Source: Geofilum rubicundum JCM 15548 (lineage in GTDB: Bacteria; Bacteroidota; Bacteroidia; Bacteroidales; Marinilabiliaceae). Taken from it: a stretch of DNA of 64,000 bases. How positions within the stretch are numbered: the first letter of the stretch is position 1; each line of letters starts with the position of its first letter. The stretch covers positions 1 through 64,000 of the forward strand of contig NZ_BAZW01000006.1 of the NCBI RefSeq assembly GCF_000974365.1. Reading direction: 5' to 3'. Below, piece after piece: positions 38,710-48,472 of the stretch. The notes beneath the pieces are model-generated. The model was given only the letters and a program-made list of their open reading frames with translations, was not told where the DNA came from and did no database searches. The position numbers and the translations under genes are program-made.

Positions 38710-39285
38710 ATGCTTAATGTTGTGATTTTCGGTCCTCCGGGGTCAGGGAAAGGTACACAGAGTGAAAAAATTATTGAGCGCTTCGGCTTGGAACATATTT
38801 CCACCGGAGAAATCCTGCGTACCGAAATAAAATCTAACAGCGATTTGGGAAAGATTGCTGCTTCTTTTATTGATAGGGGCGAGTTGGTGCCGGATCACAT
38901 CATTGTTGGTATGCTTGAAAATAAGCTGAATGTTCTGGGGGCTGTAAAAGGCGTTATTTTTGACGGATTTCCCCGAACCATTGAGCAGGCATGTGCTTTA
39001 AAAATGTTGCTCCATAAGCGGGAAGAGGATATTGATGTCATGATCAACCTGGAAGTGGACAATGCGGAAATTACCGAACGTCTGCTAAAGCGCGGTGAGA
39101 CTTCCGGGCGCAGTGATGATAATCTGGAAACCATTGAGAAGCGGATTCGTGTGTATGAATGCCAGACAGCTCCGGTCATTGATTTTTATAAGAAGGAGGG
39201 AACTTATCGGGGGATTGACGGACAAGGCACGGTGGATGAGATTTTTGAGCGAATAAGCGCTGTGATTGAAGTCTGCATGGTCTAA
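38710..39285 (+). CDS. adk: adenylate kinase
   Basis: The 191-residue protein has the P-loop 'GPPGSGKGTQ', 'HISTGEILRTE' for AMP binding, 'DGFPRT' and a short-type LID region ('RLLKRGETSGRSDDN'). It interconverts AMP, ADP and ATP. A small terminator follows. Confidence 0.95.
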   Translation: MLNVVIFGPPGSGKGTQSEKIIERFGLEHISTGEILRTEIKSNSDLGKIAASFIDRGELVPDHIIVGMLENKLNVLGAVKGVIFDGFPRTIEQACALKMLLHKREEDIDVMINLEVDNAEITERLLKRGETSGRSDDNLETIEKRIRVYECQTAPVIDFYKKEGTYRGIDGQGTVDEIFERISAVIEVCMV

Positions 39286-39314
39286 CACCCTGTTCAAAAT
39301 ATAAGAATACTGGG

Positions 39315-39341
39315 GGGCATCTGCTTGGATGCCCTTTTTTT
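39315..39341 (+). terminator. terminator after adk
   Basis: GGGCATC pairs with GATGCCC around a 6-base loop and is followed by seven T. Confidence 0.8.
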
Positions 39342-39380
39342 GTAAGTTTCTCACCCATGCCTGTTTCCATCTTTTTTGTG

Positions 39381-39388
39381 TACCTTTG
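39381..39388 (+). promoter_or_regulatory. -7 box of obg
   Basis: TACCTTTG matches the TAnnTTTG box, 76 bases before the obg start and just behind the adk terminator. No TTTG at the usual -33 distance. Confidence 0.45.
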
Positions 39389-39463
39389 CAGCGAATTGAC
39401 GGCCTGTCTGGGCGATCAGTTTTAAACCATCCGACCCGGAAATAAGAATAATATCATAAGTAT

Positions 39464-40468
39464 ATGGCAGGAAGTAGTTTTGTTGATTATGTCAAAATAT
39501 TTTGTCGTTCGGGCAATGGTGGGGCAGGGTCCCGTCATTTCCGACGTGAGAAGTTTGAGCCGAAGGGCGGCCCCGACGGCGGTGACGGTGGTCGTGGGGG
39601 GCATGTCATTTTAAGGGGCAATCAGAATTACTGGACCCTGATTCATTTAAAGTATCAACGCCACGTTATTGCCGGACATGGCGGCTCCGGTAGCCGCTCA
39701 CGATCGTCAGGTGCCAGCGGGGAAGATAAGACCATTGAAGTGCCACTGGGAACTGTGGCCAAAGATGCGGAAACCGGAGAAGTGTTGTTTGAGATCACCA
39801 CGCATGGTGAAGAACGCATTGTGGCACAGGGCGGCCGGGGTGGACTGGGAAATGTGAATTTCAAATCCTCTACCCATCAAGCACCCCGCTATGCACAGCC
39901 GGGCGAGCCATCTGTGGAAGTGCCTGTTGTGCTGGAGTTAAAAGTCCTGGCAGATGTTGGTCTGGTGGGCTTTCCCAATGCCGGTAAATCTACCCTTTTG
40001 GCAGCCGTGAGTGCGGCCAAACCCGAAATTGCGGACTATCCTTTTACCACTCTCATTCCCAATCTGGGCATTGTGGAGTACCGCGATTATAAATCCTTTG
40101 TGATGGCCGATATCCCAGGTATCATTGAAGGCGCACATGAAGGTAAGGGTATCGGACTGCGGTTTCTTCGGCACATTGAGCGTAATTCCATTCTTTTGTT
40201 TATGGTTCCTTCCGATAGTGAGGACATTCGTAAAGAATACCAGATTTTGATCAGCGAATTGCAGCAGTTTAACCCTGAATTACTCGATAAGAAACGGCTG
40301 TTGGCCATTTCAAAGACCGACTTCCTGGACGATGAATTGCAGGGTGAGTTGGAAAAGGACTTACCGGATGTTCCCTATGTCTTTATTTCCTCGGTTACCG
40401 GCTACGGAATTGCTCAACTAAAGGATATGATCTGGAAAGAATTGGAAACCTCCATGCTGGAAAGATAA
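39464..40468 (+). CDS. obg: GTPase Obg (CgtA)
   Basis: The 334-residue protein opens with the glycine-rich Obg fold ('[20 protein letters not shown]' onward, residues 1-160) followed by the G domain: G1 'GFPNAGKST', G3 'DIPG' and the G4-like 'SKTDFLDD'. It lacks the extra C-terminal OCT domain found in some Firmicutes, as is normal here. Obg acts in 50S ribosome maturation and stress responses. Confidence 0.95.
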   Translation: MAGSSFVDYVKIFCRSGNGGAGSRHFRREKFEPKGGPDGGDGGRGGHVILRGNQNYWTLIHLKYQRHVIAGHGGSGSRSRSSGASGEDKTIEVPLGTVAKDAETGEVLFEITTHGEERIVAQGGRGGLGNVNFKSSTHQAPRYAQPGEPSVEVPVVLELKVLADVGLVGFPNAGKSTLLAAVSAAKPEIADYPFTTLIPNLGIVEYRDYKSFVMADIPGIIEGAHEGKGIGLRFLRHIERNSILLFMVPSDSEDIRKEYQILISELQQFNPELLDKKRLLAISKTDFLDDELQGELEKDLPDVPYVFISSVTGYGIAQLKDMIWKELETSMLER

Positions 40469-40531
40469 AGGTTGTTGCCCGGTTTTAATGGGTAAATAGT
40501 ATATTTGTTGTTGTAGTAGGATTTTATACCA

Positions 40532-41392
40532 ATGTCTATGACAGCCAAACCGATCAAAAGGCCGCTCAAAGCAGTCGTTATTTCTGATGTTCATTTGGGA
40601 ACCTACGGAAGTAAAGCGGAGCAGTTGCACACCTATTTAAAAACCATAAAGCCCGAGATACTGGTCCTGAATGGTGATTTTATAGATGCCTGGCGGTTTT
40701 CTCCCAAATACTTTCCGGCTTCCCACCTCAAAGTGGTTCGCTACTTATTTAAAATGGCCGAGGAAGGGGCTAAAATTGTCTATATTCCCGGTAACCACGA
40801 TGAAATCGCCCGTCGTTTTACCGGGATTGATTTTGGCCGGCTTACCGTGGACAATAAGATTGTTCTTTCTCTGGATAACACCACTACCTGGATTTTTCAT
40901 GGAGATGTGTTTGATGTGGTTATGCATCATTCCAAATGGCTGGCAAAAATGGGCTCGGTGGGATTTGGTATTTTAATTGGCATCAATCGGATGGTGAATG
41001 CTTTTTTGGTCTTTTTCGGCGGAAAAAAGATATCCCTGGCCGCAAAAATCAAAGATATGGTGAAAGGGGGCAAGGGACAGGCCGTGACCAAGTTTGAGGG
41101 CATGGTGGCCCGTCTGGCCATTCGAAAAGGTTACCACTATGTGATTTGCGGACACATTCACCGACCAACGAAAAAGCGGATTCTTACAGCCGCCGGGGTA
41201 ACCACCTACCTGAATTCTGGCGATTGGGTGGATCACATGACCGCCTTGGAATATGATGCAGGAGACTGGCATTTAAAGCACTGGAATGAATCCATGACCG
41301 AAGTCAAGGAAGAATCAACCGTGGAGGAAATAATATCTGAATCAACCGAAGAAATTTTTATCCGGGCTTTTAAAGAGATACTGAAAAGCTAA
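40532..41392 (+). CDS. UDP-2,3-diacylglucosamine pyrophosphatase-like metallophosphoesterase
   Basis: The 286-residue protein has the calcineurin-type metal motifs 'SDVHLGTYG', 'LNGDFIDAWRF', 'GNHDEI', 'HGDVFD' and 'CGHIHRPTKKR'. Bacteroidota use LpxH-like enzymes of this kind in lipid A synthesis, but close relatives have other substrates. So the lipid A role is possible, not shown. It starts 63 bases after obg. Confidence 0.8.
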   Translation: MSMTAKPIKRPLKAVVISDVHLGTYGSKAEQLHTYLKTIKPEILVLNGDFIDAWRFSPKYFPASHLKVVRYLFKMAEEGAKIVYIPGNHDEIARRFTGIDFGRLTVDNKIVLSLDNTTTWIFHGDVFDVVMHHSKWLAKMGSVGFGILIGINRMVNAFLVFFGGKKISLAAKIKDMVKGGKGQAVTKFEGMVARLAIRKGYHYVICGHIHRPTKKRILTAAGVTTYLNSGDWVDHMTALEYDAGDWHLKHWNESMTEVKEESTVEEIISESTEEIFIRAFKEILKS

Positions 41393-41441
41393 ACAGGCAA
41401 CATTCCGCGCAGGTACTTGTTGTTCTCTGTGAAAACTAAAA

Positions 41442-41798
41442 ATGAGACAAATGGACTACAGTGAAGATATATGGAATGAAACCGTTCTAAGGGTAAGTAA
41501 ACATTTCAGCGTTACGGCTGAATTTGATTTTATGTTGTTTATCGTCGGTATTCAGGAACTGGGAACCGGGATGACCCAATATACCCGGGATGAAAAATGG
41601 GACATTATCAATCTGGGCAAATGTCGCCTCCTGACCAATTTGGGCTACCTGGAGCAAACCGGGAAAGACAAAGAGGGCTGGCCCGAATTTGAGGCCATTA
41701 AGAATGTAAAAAGTTTGAGTCCCAACCTCCAGAAGCGACTCTTGAAGCAGGCCATGATAGCCTATTTTGATGAGGTGCTGGAACCTGTGGAACAATAA
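41442..41798 (+). CDS. conserved small protein of unknown function
   Basis: This 118-residue protein is soluble and mixed alpha/beta, with 'FDFMLFIVGIQELGTG' and 'LLTNLGYLEQTGKDKEGWPE' as its most characteristic parts. I do not recognise a catalytic motif or signal peptide. It lies 49 bases after the phosphoesterase and 81 before the cyclophilin group, all on the plus strand. Its regular codon use supports a real gene. Confidence 0.65.
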   Translation: MRQMDYSEDIWNETVLRVSKHFSVTAEFDFMLFIVGIQELGTGMTQYTRDEKWDIINLGKCRLLTNLGYLEQTGKDKEGWPEFEAIKNVKSLSPNLQKRLLKQAMIAYFDEVLEPVEQ

Positions 41799-41879
41799 TT
41801 GTGAGGGATTAAAAGAACAATACATCGTTAGGTAAATAGGTCTTGAGGTTAATAGGTAAATTAAAATAAGCGATTAAGA

Positions 41880-42691
41880 ATGAAGCGAATTTTGTTTTCA
41901 GTGGCCATGGTGGCCATGGCCCAAATGCTGGTCTTTTGTCAAAAGCAGACTTACGTAGAAATTGAAACCACTTATGGCAACATCGACATTCAACTGTACG
42001 ATGCAACGCCCGGACATCGGGATAATTTTTTGAAATTGGCAGAGGAGGGGTTTTATGATGGGACTTTGTTTCACCGGGTCATCTCTGAATTTATGATTCA
42101 GGGAGGTGACCCCAACTCCAAAGGCGCCTCGCCCGAGGCTCGTCTGGGAGATGGCGGTCCCGGTTACCAATTGGAGGCTGAAATCGTCTATCCAAAGTTT
42201 TTTCATAAGCGCGGCGCCTGTCGGCCGCCCGTCAGGGCGACCAGGTTAATCCGGAGAAGAAATCATCCGGTTCCCAGTTTTATCTGGTTCAGGGAAAGGT
42301 TTTTACCGAGGAGGAGTTGAATCAACTGGAAAAAATGCGTGGGGAACGCCAGCGACAGCAGATCATGATGAAATACGCCACCCCCTACAGGAATGACTTG
42401 GCAGGTTTTCAGCAGGCCAACGACCGCGCAGGCTTTGAGGCTTTGATGAAGCAGATAGAGCAGGAAGCGGCACCCGAAATGGAAGCCGTTGAAGATTTTG
42501 TCATTCCTGAGGACCACCGCCAGGTCTATACCACCGTCGGGGGAGTGCCCCATCTGGATGGTGATTACACCGTTTTTGGTGAAGTGGTTAAGGGGATGGA
42601 AGTCATCGATAGCATTGCTGCTTTGGAGGTCAACAACATGGACCGGCCTTTGGAGGATGTGGTGCTGAAAATGAAAGTGGTTAAAAAATAG
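41880..42691 (+). pseudogene. cyclophilin-type peptidyl-prolyl isomerase 1, frameshifted
   Basis: The frame from 41880 has a signal peptide and cyclophilin active-site strands 'TLFHRVISEFMIQGGD'. It breaks at about 42214-42218; one added base continues as 'LSAARQGDQVNPEKKSS', 'GSQFYLVQGKVFTEEE' and ends 'DGDYTVFGEVVKGMEVI'. The restored protein is 270 residues. It should act as a secreted/periplasmic proline isomerase. An insert between the 'FTEEE' and 'VYTTVGG' parts is larger than in simple cyclophilins. It is the first of three tandem relatives. Confidence 0.85.
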
Positions 42692-42717
42692 ATTTTGAAT
42701 CATTATTTGAAGATCAG

Positions 42718-43521
42718 ATGGGAAAGGCAGGATGGCGGCTGATTATTGTTTTGCTTGGTTTCTGGATGTTTGCTGAAACGGTAAGGGCCCAGGATACTTA
42801 TGTGACCATAAAAACCAGTCATGGCAATATGCGGGTGCTTCTTTACAATGAAACACCTGAACACCGCCGTGAATTTTTGAAGTTGGTGAATAGTGATCAT
42901 TTTGATGGCACCTTGTTTTACCGGGTGATTGAAAATTTTGTGATACAGGGTGGCTCAAGCGATTCTCGCAACGCGCCTCCCGGAAAGCACATTGGTTATG
43001 GAAGTGGAGCCCACAATATCAGTTCGGAGTTCAACGACCGGTATTTTCATAAGAGGGGCGCCATTTGTGCCCCCCGACAGCCCGAAAACATCAATCATTT
43101 CAGGATGTCTGACATTTCCCAATTCTACATCGTCCAGGGACGGGTTTATACCCATGAAGAGTTGGATATTCTTGAGAAGCGGGTCAATAATCCGATTTTA
43201 AAGGAGTTGCGTGAGAAATATTATGTGCCCAAAAAGCCGGAACTGGACCGTTTGCGTGAAGAGGATCCCCGTGCCTTCAATGCTTTAATACGGGAAATAC
43301 GCGCCAAGATTGATTTTGATTTCAATGTGTCGGATCATATGTATTTCACGGATGCGCAGCGGGAGGCCTATACCACCATTGGCGGATTGCCCGATTTGGA
43401 TGGTGACTATACCGTTTTTGGTGAAGTGGTGGAGGGACTGGAAGTCGTTTCAATAATTGCCGCCCTCAAGACGGATAAGAACGACCGTCCGCTGACGGAT
43501 GTCGTGATAAAAATAGAATAA
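42718..43521 (+). CDS. cyclophilin-type peptidyl-prolyl isomerase 2
   Basis: The 267-residue protein has a signal peptide ('IIVLLGFWMFAETVRAQ') and the cyclophilin motifs 'TLFYRVIENFVIQGGSS', 'SQFYIVQGRVY' and 'DGDYTVFGEVVEGLEVV'. The catalytic His-Arg pair position reads YRV where cyclophilin 1 has HRV, so activity may be altered. About 70 extra residues, lysine- and arginine-rich, lie between the two halves as in its neighbour. It begins 26 bases after cyclophilin 1 ends. Confidence 0.85.
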   Translation: MGKAGWRLIIVLLGFWMFAETVRAQDTYVTIKTSHGNMRVLLYNETPEHRREFLKLVNSDHFDGTLFYRVIENFVIQGGSSDSRNAPPGKHIGYGSGAHNISSEFNDRYFHKRGAICAPRQPENINHFRMSDISQFYIVQGRVYTHEELDILEKRVNNPILKELREKYYVPKKPELDRLREEDPRAFNALIREIRAKIDFDFNVSDHMYFTDAQREAYTTIGGLPDLDGDYTVFGEVVEGLEVVSIIAALKTDKNDRPLTDVVIKIE

Positions 43522-43541
43522 CCACCCTGTAAATTTCTGCT

Positions 43542-44843
43542 ATGAGATGGCTTTTTCACCCCTTTTTGTCGCTTCTGGTCTTGCTTATGGTTGCTTGTGC
43601 AGGCGGTTCGAAGAAAGCGCCGGAAGAAAATGCCGACGATGAGCCGCGAGGTTCCTATCACAGCAATATCTCCGGGATGGCGGAGCTGCATCTTTCGGAT
43701 CATTACACCCGGCCGGTGGGAAAAGCTTTTGGCTTTTATGTGGGACCGGAGACGGTGGTGACCAATCTGAGTGAGATTCAAGGGGCCTATCGGGTGCGTG
43801 TAGCCGCTCCCGGTACGACGCAACAATACAAAGTGGAAGGATATACAGCCTATGATCTGGATCTGGATCTGGTCGTTTTGAAGGTGGACAGAAAGAATTC
43901 AGCCTTTCTGAGCCCCGTCCCACCCATCGATACGGTGGATACGCTTTACACCTTGCTGCGCCCTTCCACCGATTTACTGGTGAGCAAAACCACGGTCCGC
44001 AGCTTTCAGGAGACGGATTCTTCGGGTTATTATCGGCTTTCGGCCCGGTTGGAATCCGGCAAACCGGCCTTTTATACCGACCATGGTCTGGCAGGCATTA
44101 TTCAAAAGCAAGTGGATGAAGGTGGTGAGACCATGACCCGGGTTTTGGAAGGGAAATGGATCAAGCCGTTGCTGGACAATCAGGAAAGCCCCCAAGCCCT
44201 CATTGGATTGAGTAATAAAAGCAATACCGTATATCCTTCTTACCAAACCATCAGGGGTTTTCGGATGGTGACCAATATGGGGAATATAACCCTGAGGCTC
44301 TACAATGAAACGCCCGAGTATCGGGATAATTTCATTAAGTTGGTGACCGACCAGTTCTATGACAGTCTGACCGTTCACCGGGTCATCCGCGGGTTTTTAA
44401 TACAAACCGGCGCCGCCGATACCCGGGATGCGGGACCTCAGGATGTGGTGGGCTGGCGCGGACCCGGCTATACCCTGCCCATGAATATTGTACCGGGCAT
44501 TTTTCACAAGCGGGGCGCCATCGCCGCTTCAAAGTTGCCCGACGCCAAAAATCCCAAAGATGAGTCGGACGGATCCCAGTTCTATATTGTTTCCGGCCGT
44601 GTATTTACCGAAAAAGAACTGGATGATTTGGAGGAGCAAAAAGGTATCCGTTATACAGCCGAACAGCGAAATGTATATGGAACCCAGGGCGGAGCCCCCC
44701 ATCTGGATGGTGACTATACGGTGTTTGGTGAAGTGACCACAGGTATGGAGTTGGTAGATAGAATCTCTTTACTGGAAACCTATCAGGGCGACCGGCCGGT
44801 GAAAGATGTGCGGGTGCTGCGGATGGAGTTTATTTACCGGTAG
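43542..44843 (+). CDS. lipoprotein with trypsin-like domain fused to cyclophilin 3
   Basis: The 433-residue protein has a lipobox ('LLVLLMVACAGG'). Residues about 45-235 resemble a S1/DegP-like fold: 'GKAFGFYVGPETVVTNLSEI', 'AYDLDLDLVVLKV' and 'LESGKPAFYTDHGLAGII'. The usual histidine of the TNxHVI motif is replaced (TNLSEI), so the protease part is probably inactive. From about 240 a cyclophilin follows ('TVHRVIRGFLIQTGAA', 'GSQFYIVSGRVFTEKE', 'DGDYTVFGEVTTGMELV'). It is the third tandem cyclophilin, 20 bases after the second. Confidence 0.75.
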   Translation: MRWLFHPFLSLLVLLMVACAGGSKKAPEENADDEPRGSYHSNISGMAELHLSDHYTRPVGKAFGFYVGPETVVTNLSEIQGAYRVRVAAPGTTQQYKVEGYTAYDLDLDLVVLKVDRKNSAFLSPVPPIDTVDTLYTLLRPSTDLLVSKTTVRSFQETDSSGYYRLSARLESGKPAFYTDHGLAGIIQKQVDEGGETMTRVLEGKWIKPLLDNQESPQALIGLSNKSNTVYPSYQTIRGFRMVTNMGNITLRLYNETPEYRDNFIKLVTDQFYDSLTVHRVIRGFLIQTGAADTRDAGPQDVVGWRGPGYTLPMNIVPGIFHKRGAIAASKLPDAKNPKDESDGSQFYIVSGRVFTEKELDDLEEQKGIRYTAEQRNVYGTQGGAPHLDGDYTVFGEVTTGMELVDRISLLETYQGDRPVKDVRVLRMEFIYR

Positions 44844-44913
44844 GTTGAAGTGGTGAATATGCCGCAAGTTTATAAATTATTGATTGTTTCTCCTAACTAC
44901 TGTCAGGCAGTCA

Positions 44914-45639
44914 TTAGCCTTCGTTAATTGAGGATCCAAGAACTCTTCCAAAATGGTTCTCAAGATGATTGCGCATGCCATCGCGAAATTTATCTGCATC
45001 TCTTTGAGCCAGTATTTCTACGAGTTCACGGTGAGATACGTAGTTTCTGTTAGATGGGTTGGATTTCATTAGGCCACTGGAATACACATAGCTGAAAATG
45101 GGCAACAGGAGTTGCTGAAAACCTTTAAGCGTTTCGTTGGCTGTTATGGCGTATAGTTTGCTGTGAAATTCGATTTCGTAGTTCACATCAAAGAGTGTGT
45201 CTTTTGACGGTGAAATTTCATTGATAACGATCCCTCTTAGTTCATTAATGTCTTCTTTTGTAGCGCGTGCCACTACAAAATCAGCCATTCCCACTTCAAT
45301 GATCAGGCGCAGCTCAAAAATATTCTTAAGCGTATCTTTATCCATAATGGCCGGAATCATCATCTTTTGCATGACGCTTGATAAATCCGGACTGGTTATG
45401 ATGGTGCCTTTATGTTTTATCGACTCAATAAGCCCCATGGTTTTAAGTCGATTCAAAGATTCTCGTATAACCGTGCGGCTAACGCCCATACCTGTAGCTA
45501 ATTCCATCTCTTTGGGAATTAAATCTCCAGCTTTGAGCTGCTGCTCCATAAATAAGCGGATAAGGTTCATTTCGACCTTGTCTACTAAGCTTCTGTTATC
45601 GATGGCCGAAAGGGCGTTTTTTATTTCGTCGGTGTTCAT
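44914..45639 (-). CDS. FadR-subfamily GntR regulator, probable sialic-acid regulator
   Basis: The 241-residue protein has an N-terminal winged helix with 'LIPKEMELATGMGVSRTVIR' (near 40-60) and a C-terminal all-helical FCD ligand domain ('FELRLIIEVGMADFVVARAT' onward). It is divergent from the sialidase operon. The operator candidate TATGTAATACATA lies between them, 68 bases from its start, so it probably represses the glycan genes and itself until a sialic-acid or related ligand binds. The ligand is inferred from context. Confidence 0.85.
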   Translation of the reverse strand: MNTDEIKNALSAIDNRSLVDKVEMNLIRLFMEQQLKAGDLIPKEMELATGMGVSRTVIRESLNRLKTMGLIESIKHKGTIITSPDLSSVMQKMMIPAIMDKDTLKNIFELRLIIEVGMADFVVARATKEDINELRGIVINEISPSKDTLFDVNYEIEFHSKLYAITANETLKGFQQLLLPIFSYVYSSGLMKSNPSNRNYVSHRELVEILAQRDADKFRDGMRNHLENHFGRVLGSSINEG

Positions 45640-45706
45640 AGTTGCAAAACTAAAAAAAAGTGAATTAAAATTTGTTTTTACACAATTAGAATTTAAATTC
45701 GCGTGT

Positions 45707-45719
45707 TATGTAATACATA
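45707..45719. promoter_or_regulatory. GntR/FadR-type operator before nanH
   Basis: TATGTAATACATA is a perfect inverted repeat with 6-base arms and one central base, containing the tGT...ACa core of FadR-subfamily sites. The same 13 bases occur at 52627-52639. Confidence 0.7.
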
Positions 45720-45823
45720 TTACGCCATTTAATTTTATTTGTTTGAAAAATCCTTGAAATGTTGGATTTTTATATTTTGGGTAAAGATAGGTATGACTCA
45801 GTTAATAAGTAAATTATATACGA

Positions 45824-47461
45824 ATGAAAATTTTAAACGTTGTTTTTGCAGTGATTTTGGCTTTATCCGGCTGTGTTCATCGAAAAGAAGTTGCTGGACT
45901 GGAATCCTCTAAGTTAACACAAAAACATGTGCCGGTGTTTATTGACAGGGACAATTCAGGGCTTGTGGAGATTGATCTGATGGTGGAGGAAGCAAGTGAA
46001 GACCTCCAATTTGAGCGTGTGGATTTAATCATTGGCAAGGATGGAAATCCCGAAATTTTATCTTCCATAACGCTGCGGCATGAGGTGCTTTCTGCTTCAG
46101 GAGAGGTGGAATCATCCATTGTTATCGGGGGTATCGACAAAGTAAAGCACAAATCCCGGTTGGATACAAATACTGGTCTGGAAGCCGGGCACAACCGCAT
46201 CGTATTTGATTTGAAGGCAGACAGTTCTGCCTTGTTGGGAAAAAGTTTTTCCATCGAATCGGTGCGGCTTTTGTTTAAAGGAGGGGGGCATTTGGTGTTA
46301 AACCCCGAACGCGCATTTAGATTCCGTCCTGCGCTGGTGCTTAGAGCTACCGGACAGGATGATTGCGATACCTACCGTATTCCCGGTCTGGTAACTACAA
46401 ACAGTGGAACCCTCATTGCAGTTTATGATAACCGTTACAACAACAGTAAAGATTTGCAAGAGGATATCGACGTAGGTATGAGCCGGAGCGTGGATGGCGG
46501 CCAAACCTGGGAACCCATGCAGGTAATCATGGACATGGGCGAATGGGGTGGGCGCAGCCAACGCTTAAACGGTATTGGAGATCCTTCGGTGCTCTACGAC
46601 CATACGACCAATACAATATGGGTGGCTGCCCTTTGGATAAGCGGATCTTCACCGGATAATATGCTTTGGTGGGATTCCAAACCTGGCATGTTGCCCGAGG
46701 AGACTGGTCAGTTTGTGCTTGTGAAAAGTACCGATGATGGTCGCACTTGGTCTGAGCCCATTAACATCACTGAACAGATAAAAGATCCGGAGTGGCAGCT
46801 CTTGTTGGCTGGCCCCGGAAGAGGCATCACCTTGGATGATGGTACGCTGGTATTTCCTGCCCAGTTTAAAAAAGATATAGGAACGAAAGCCGTCGATGGC
46901 GGCCAGTATACCTGTCACTCGACCATCGTTTACAGTCAGGATGGCGGCGACTCATGGCACATAGGTACAGGTGCCAGGCCCAATACAACAGAAGCACAGG
47001 TGGTTCAATTAGCTGATGGGGGACTGATGCTTAACATGCGTGACGATCTTAATCGGCATGATAAAGGGGATACCAATGGCCGTGCCGTATCGGTCACTTA
47101 TGATATGGGACAAACCTGGGAGCCCCATCCTTCTACCAATAGCGCGTTGATAGAGCCCAACTGTATGGCCAGTCTGATAGCCCATGATATTGAAATGGAG
47201 AACCAGATGCAACAGGTGCTTTTCTTTTCCAATCCCAACAGTAAAACACAGCGTACCAACATGACCATCAAAACCAGTCTGGATGGAGGCCTTTCCTGGC
47301 CTGACAATCATCAGGTTGAGTTGTTTCAACCCTCCGGGTTTGGTTATTCATGCATGACCATGGTTGATGATGAGTATGTAGGGATTGTTTATGAGGGCAT
47401 CAAAGAGCTTTATTTCCAGAAAGTCCCGGTGTGGGAATTGTTGGGCCGTCCAGCTTTATGA
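45824..47461 (+). CDS. nanH: exo-alpha-sialidase (neuraminidase), lipoprotein
   Basis: The 545-residue protein has a lipobox ('VILALSGCVH') and, after an N-terminal beta domain up to about 160, the sialidase propeller. The RIP motif is 'DTYRIPGL' near 188. Asp-box repeats include SVDGGQTW, STDDGRTW, SQDGGDSW and SLDGGLSW, plus a degenerate TYDMGQTW. It releases sialic acid from glycoconjugates and is expected on the outer membrane or in the periplasm. It heads the nan operon. Confidence 0.93.
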   Translation: MKILNVVFAVILALSGCVHRKEVAGLESSKLTQKHVPVFIDRDNSGLVEIDLMVEEASEDLQFERVDLIIGKDGNPEILSSITLRHEVLSASGEVESSIVIGGIDKVKHKSRLDTNTGLEAGHNRIVFDLKADSSALLGKSFSIESVRLLFKGGGHLVLNPERAFRFRPALVLRATGQDDCDTYRIPGLVTTNSGTLIAVYDNRYNNSKDLQEDIDVGMSRSVDGGQTWEPMQVIMDMGEWGGRSQRLNGIGDPSVLYDHTTNTIWVAALWISGSSPDNMLWWDSKPGMLPEETGQFVLVKSTDDGRTWSEPINITEQIKDPEWQLLLAGPGRGITLDDGTLVFPAQFKKDIGTKAVDGGQYTCHSTIVYSQDGGDSWHIGTGARPNTTEAQVVQLADGGLMLNMRDDLNRHDKGDTNGRAVSVTYDMGQTWEPHPSTNSALIEPNCMASLIAHDIEMENQMQQVLFFSNPNSKTQRTNMTIKTSLDGGLSWPDNHQVELFQPSGFGYSCMTMVDDEYVGIVYEGIKELYFQKVPVWELLGRPAL

Positions 47462-47539
47462 GTTGAGGAGTCTCCCAAAGAGGCAGTTGGGGGGGGTATT
47501 AAAGATGAGACCATAAATATTTAAGGTAAACGGGATATA

Positions 47540-48454
47540 ATGAAGAAATTTGAAGGATTGATTGCTGCTCCTTTTACACCGATGGATGAAAACGGAGATG
47601 TTATGCCGGAGTTGATTCCGGGGTATTTGGAATTTTTGCAGCGCAACGGTGTGGCTGGCGTTTTTATCAATGGTTCTACCGGAGAAGGCGTCTCTTTGTC
47701 GCAGCGTGAGCGGCTCGAAACGACTGAGGCCTGGACTTTAGCAGCTAAGGGGAAAGCGGTGAAGGTGATTTCATTGGTGGGAGGAACTTCATACAAGGAC
47801 AGTATTGACAGCGCTCAGCATGCTTTTTCAGCAGGAGTGGATGCCATTGCCATCATGGCTCCCTACTATTTTAAGCCGCCTACGGCAGTTGAGCTGGTTG
47901 AATTCTGCCGATTAGTGGCCGCATCGGTACCTGAATTGCCTGTTTACTTTTATCATATTCCTGTGCTGACTGGTTGCTATGTGCCCATGTATGATTTTCT
48001 GATGGAAGCATCGGACAAAATCCCCAATTTGGCGGGCATTAAATATACACATGAAGATTTTATGGACTATTTAAGCTGTTTGCATTTTGAGGGTGGGAAA
48101 TTTGATTTGCTTTGGGGCAGGGATGAGAATTTTCTTTCAGCTTTAGTATTGGGGGCCAGAGCTGCTGTCGGCAGTACTTTCAATTATGCAGCACCGCTTT
48201 ACCATGAGATGATTCGAAGCTTTGATGCCTGGGATTTGCCGCATGCGCGTCAGCTTCAGCAAATGTCGATAGACATGATTCGTTTGCTGCCAAAGTATGG
48301 GGGCATTGCTACCGGAAAAGCTTTTATGAAGTATCTGGGTTTTGATTTTGGGAAGTTTCGGATTCCCGTGAAGAATATGAGCGCGGAAGCCTATGAGCGT
48401 TTTGTGTCTGATGTGGATGCGCTGGATATGAGCGCCTTATTGTCGGTAAAATAG
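47540..48454 (+). CDS. nanA: N-acetylneuraminate lyase
   Basis: The 304-residue DHDPS/NAL-family barrel has the Schiff-base lysine K168 ('NLAGIKYTHEDF'), Y138 in 'YFYHIPVLTG' and the carboxylate-binding 'GSTGEG' (45-50). It cleaves sialic acid to N-acetylmannosamine and pyruvate. Placement between the sialidase and epimerase genes identifies the substrate better than sequence alone. Confidence 0.93.
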   Translation: MKKFEGLIAAPFTPMDENGDVMPELIPGYLEFLQRNGVAGVFINGSTGEGVSLSQRERLETTEAWTLAAKGKAVKVISLVGGTSYKDSIDSAQHAFSAGVDAIAIMAPYYFKPPTAVELVEFCRLVAASVPELPVYFYHIPVLTGCYVPMYDFLMEASDKIPNLAGIKYTHEDFMDYLSCLHFEGGKFDLLWGRDENFLSALVLGARAAVGSTFNYAAPLYHEMIRSFDAWDLPHARQLQQMSIDMIRLLPKYGGIATGKAFMKYLGFDFGKFRIPVKNMSAEAYERFVSDVDALDMSALLSVK

Positions 48455-48472
48455 TCAAAAGAGGGTGGGCTT

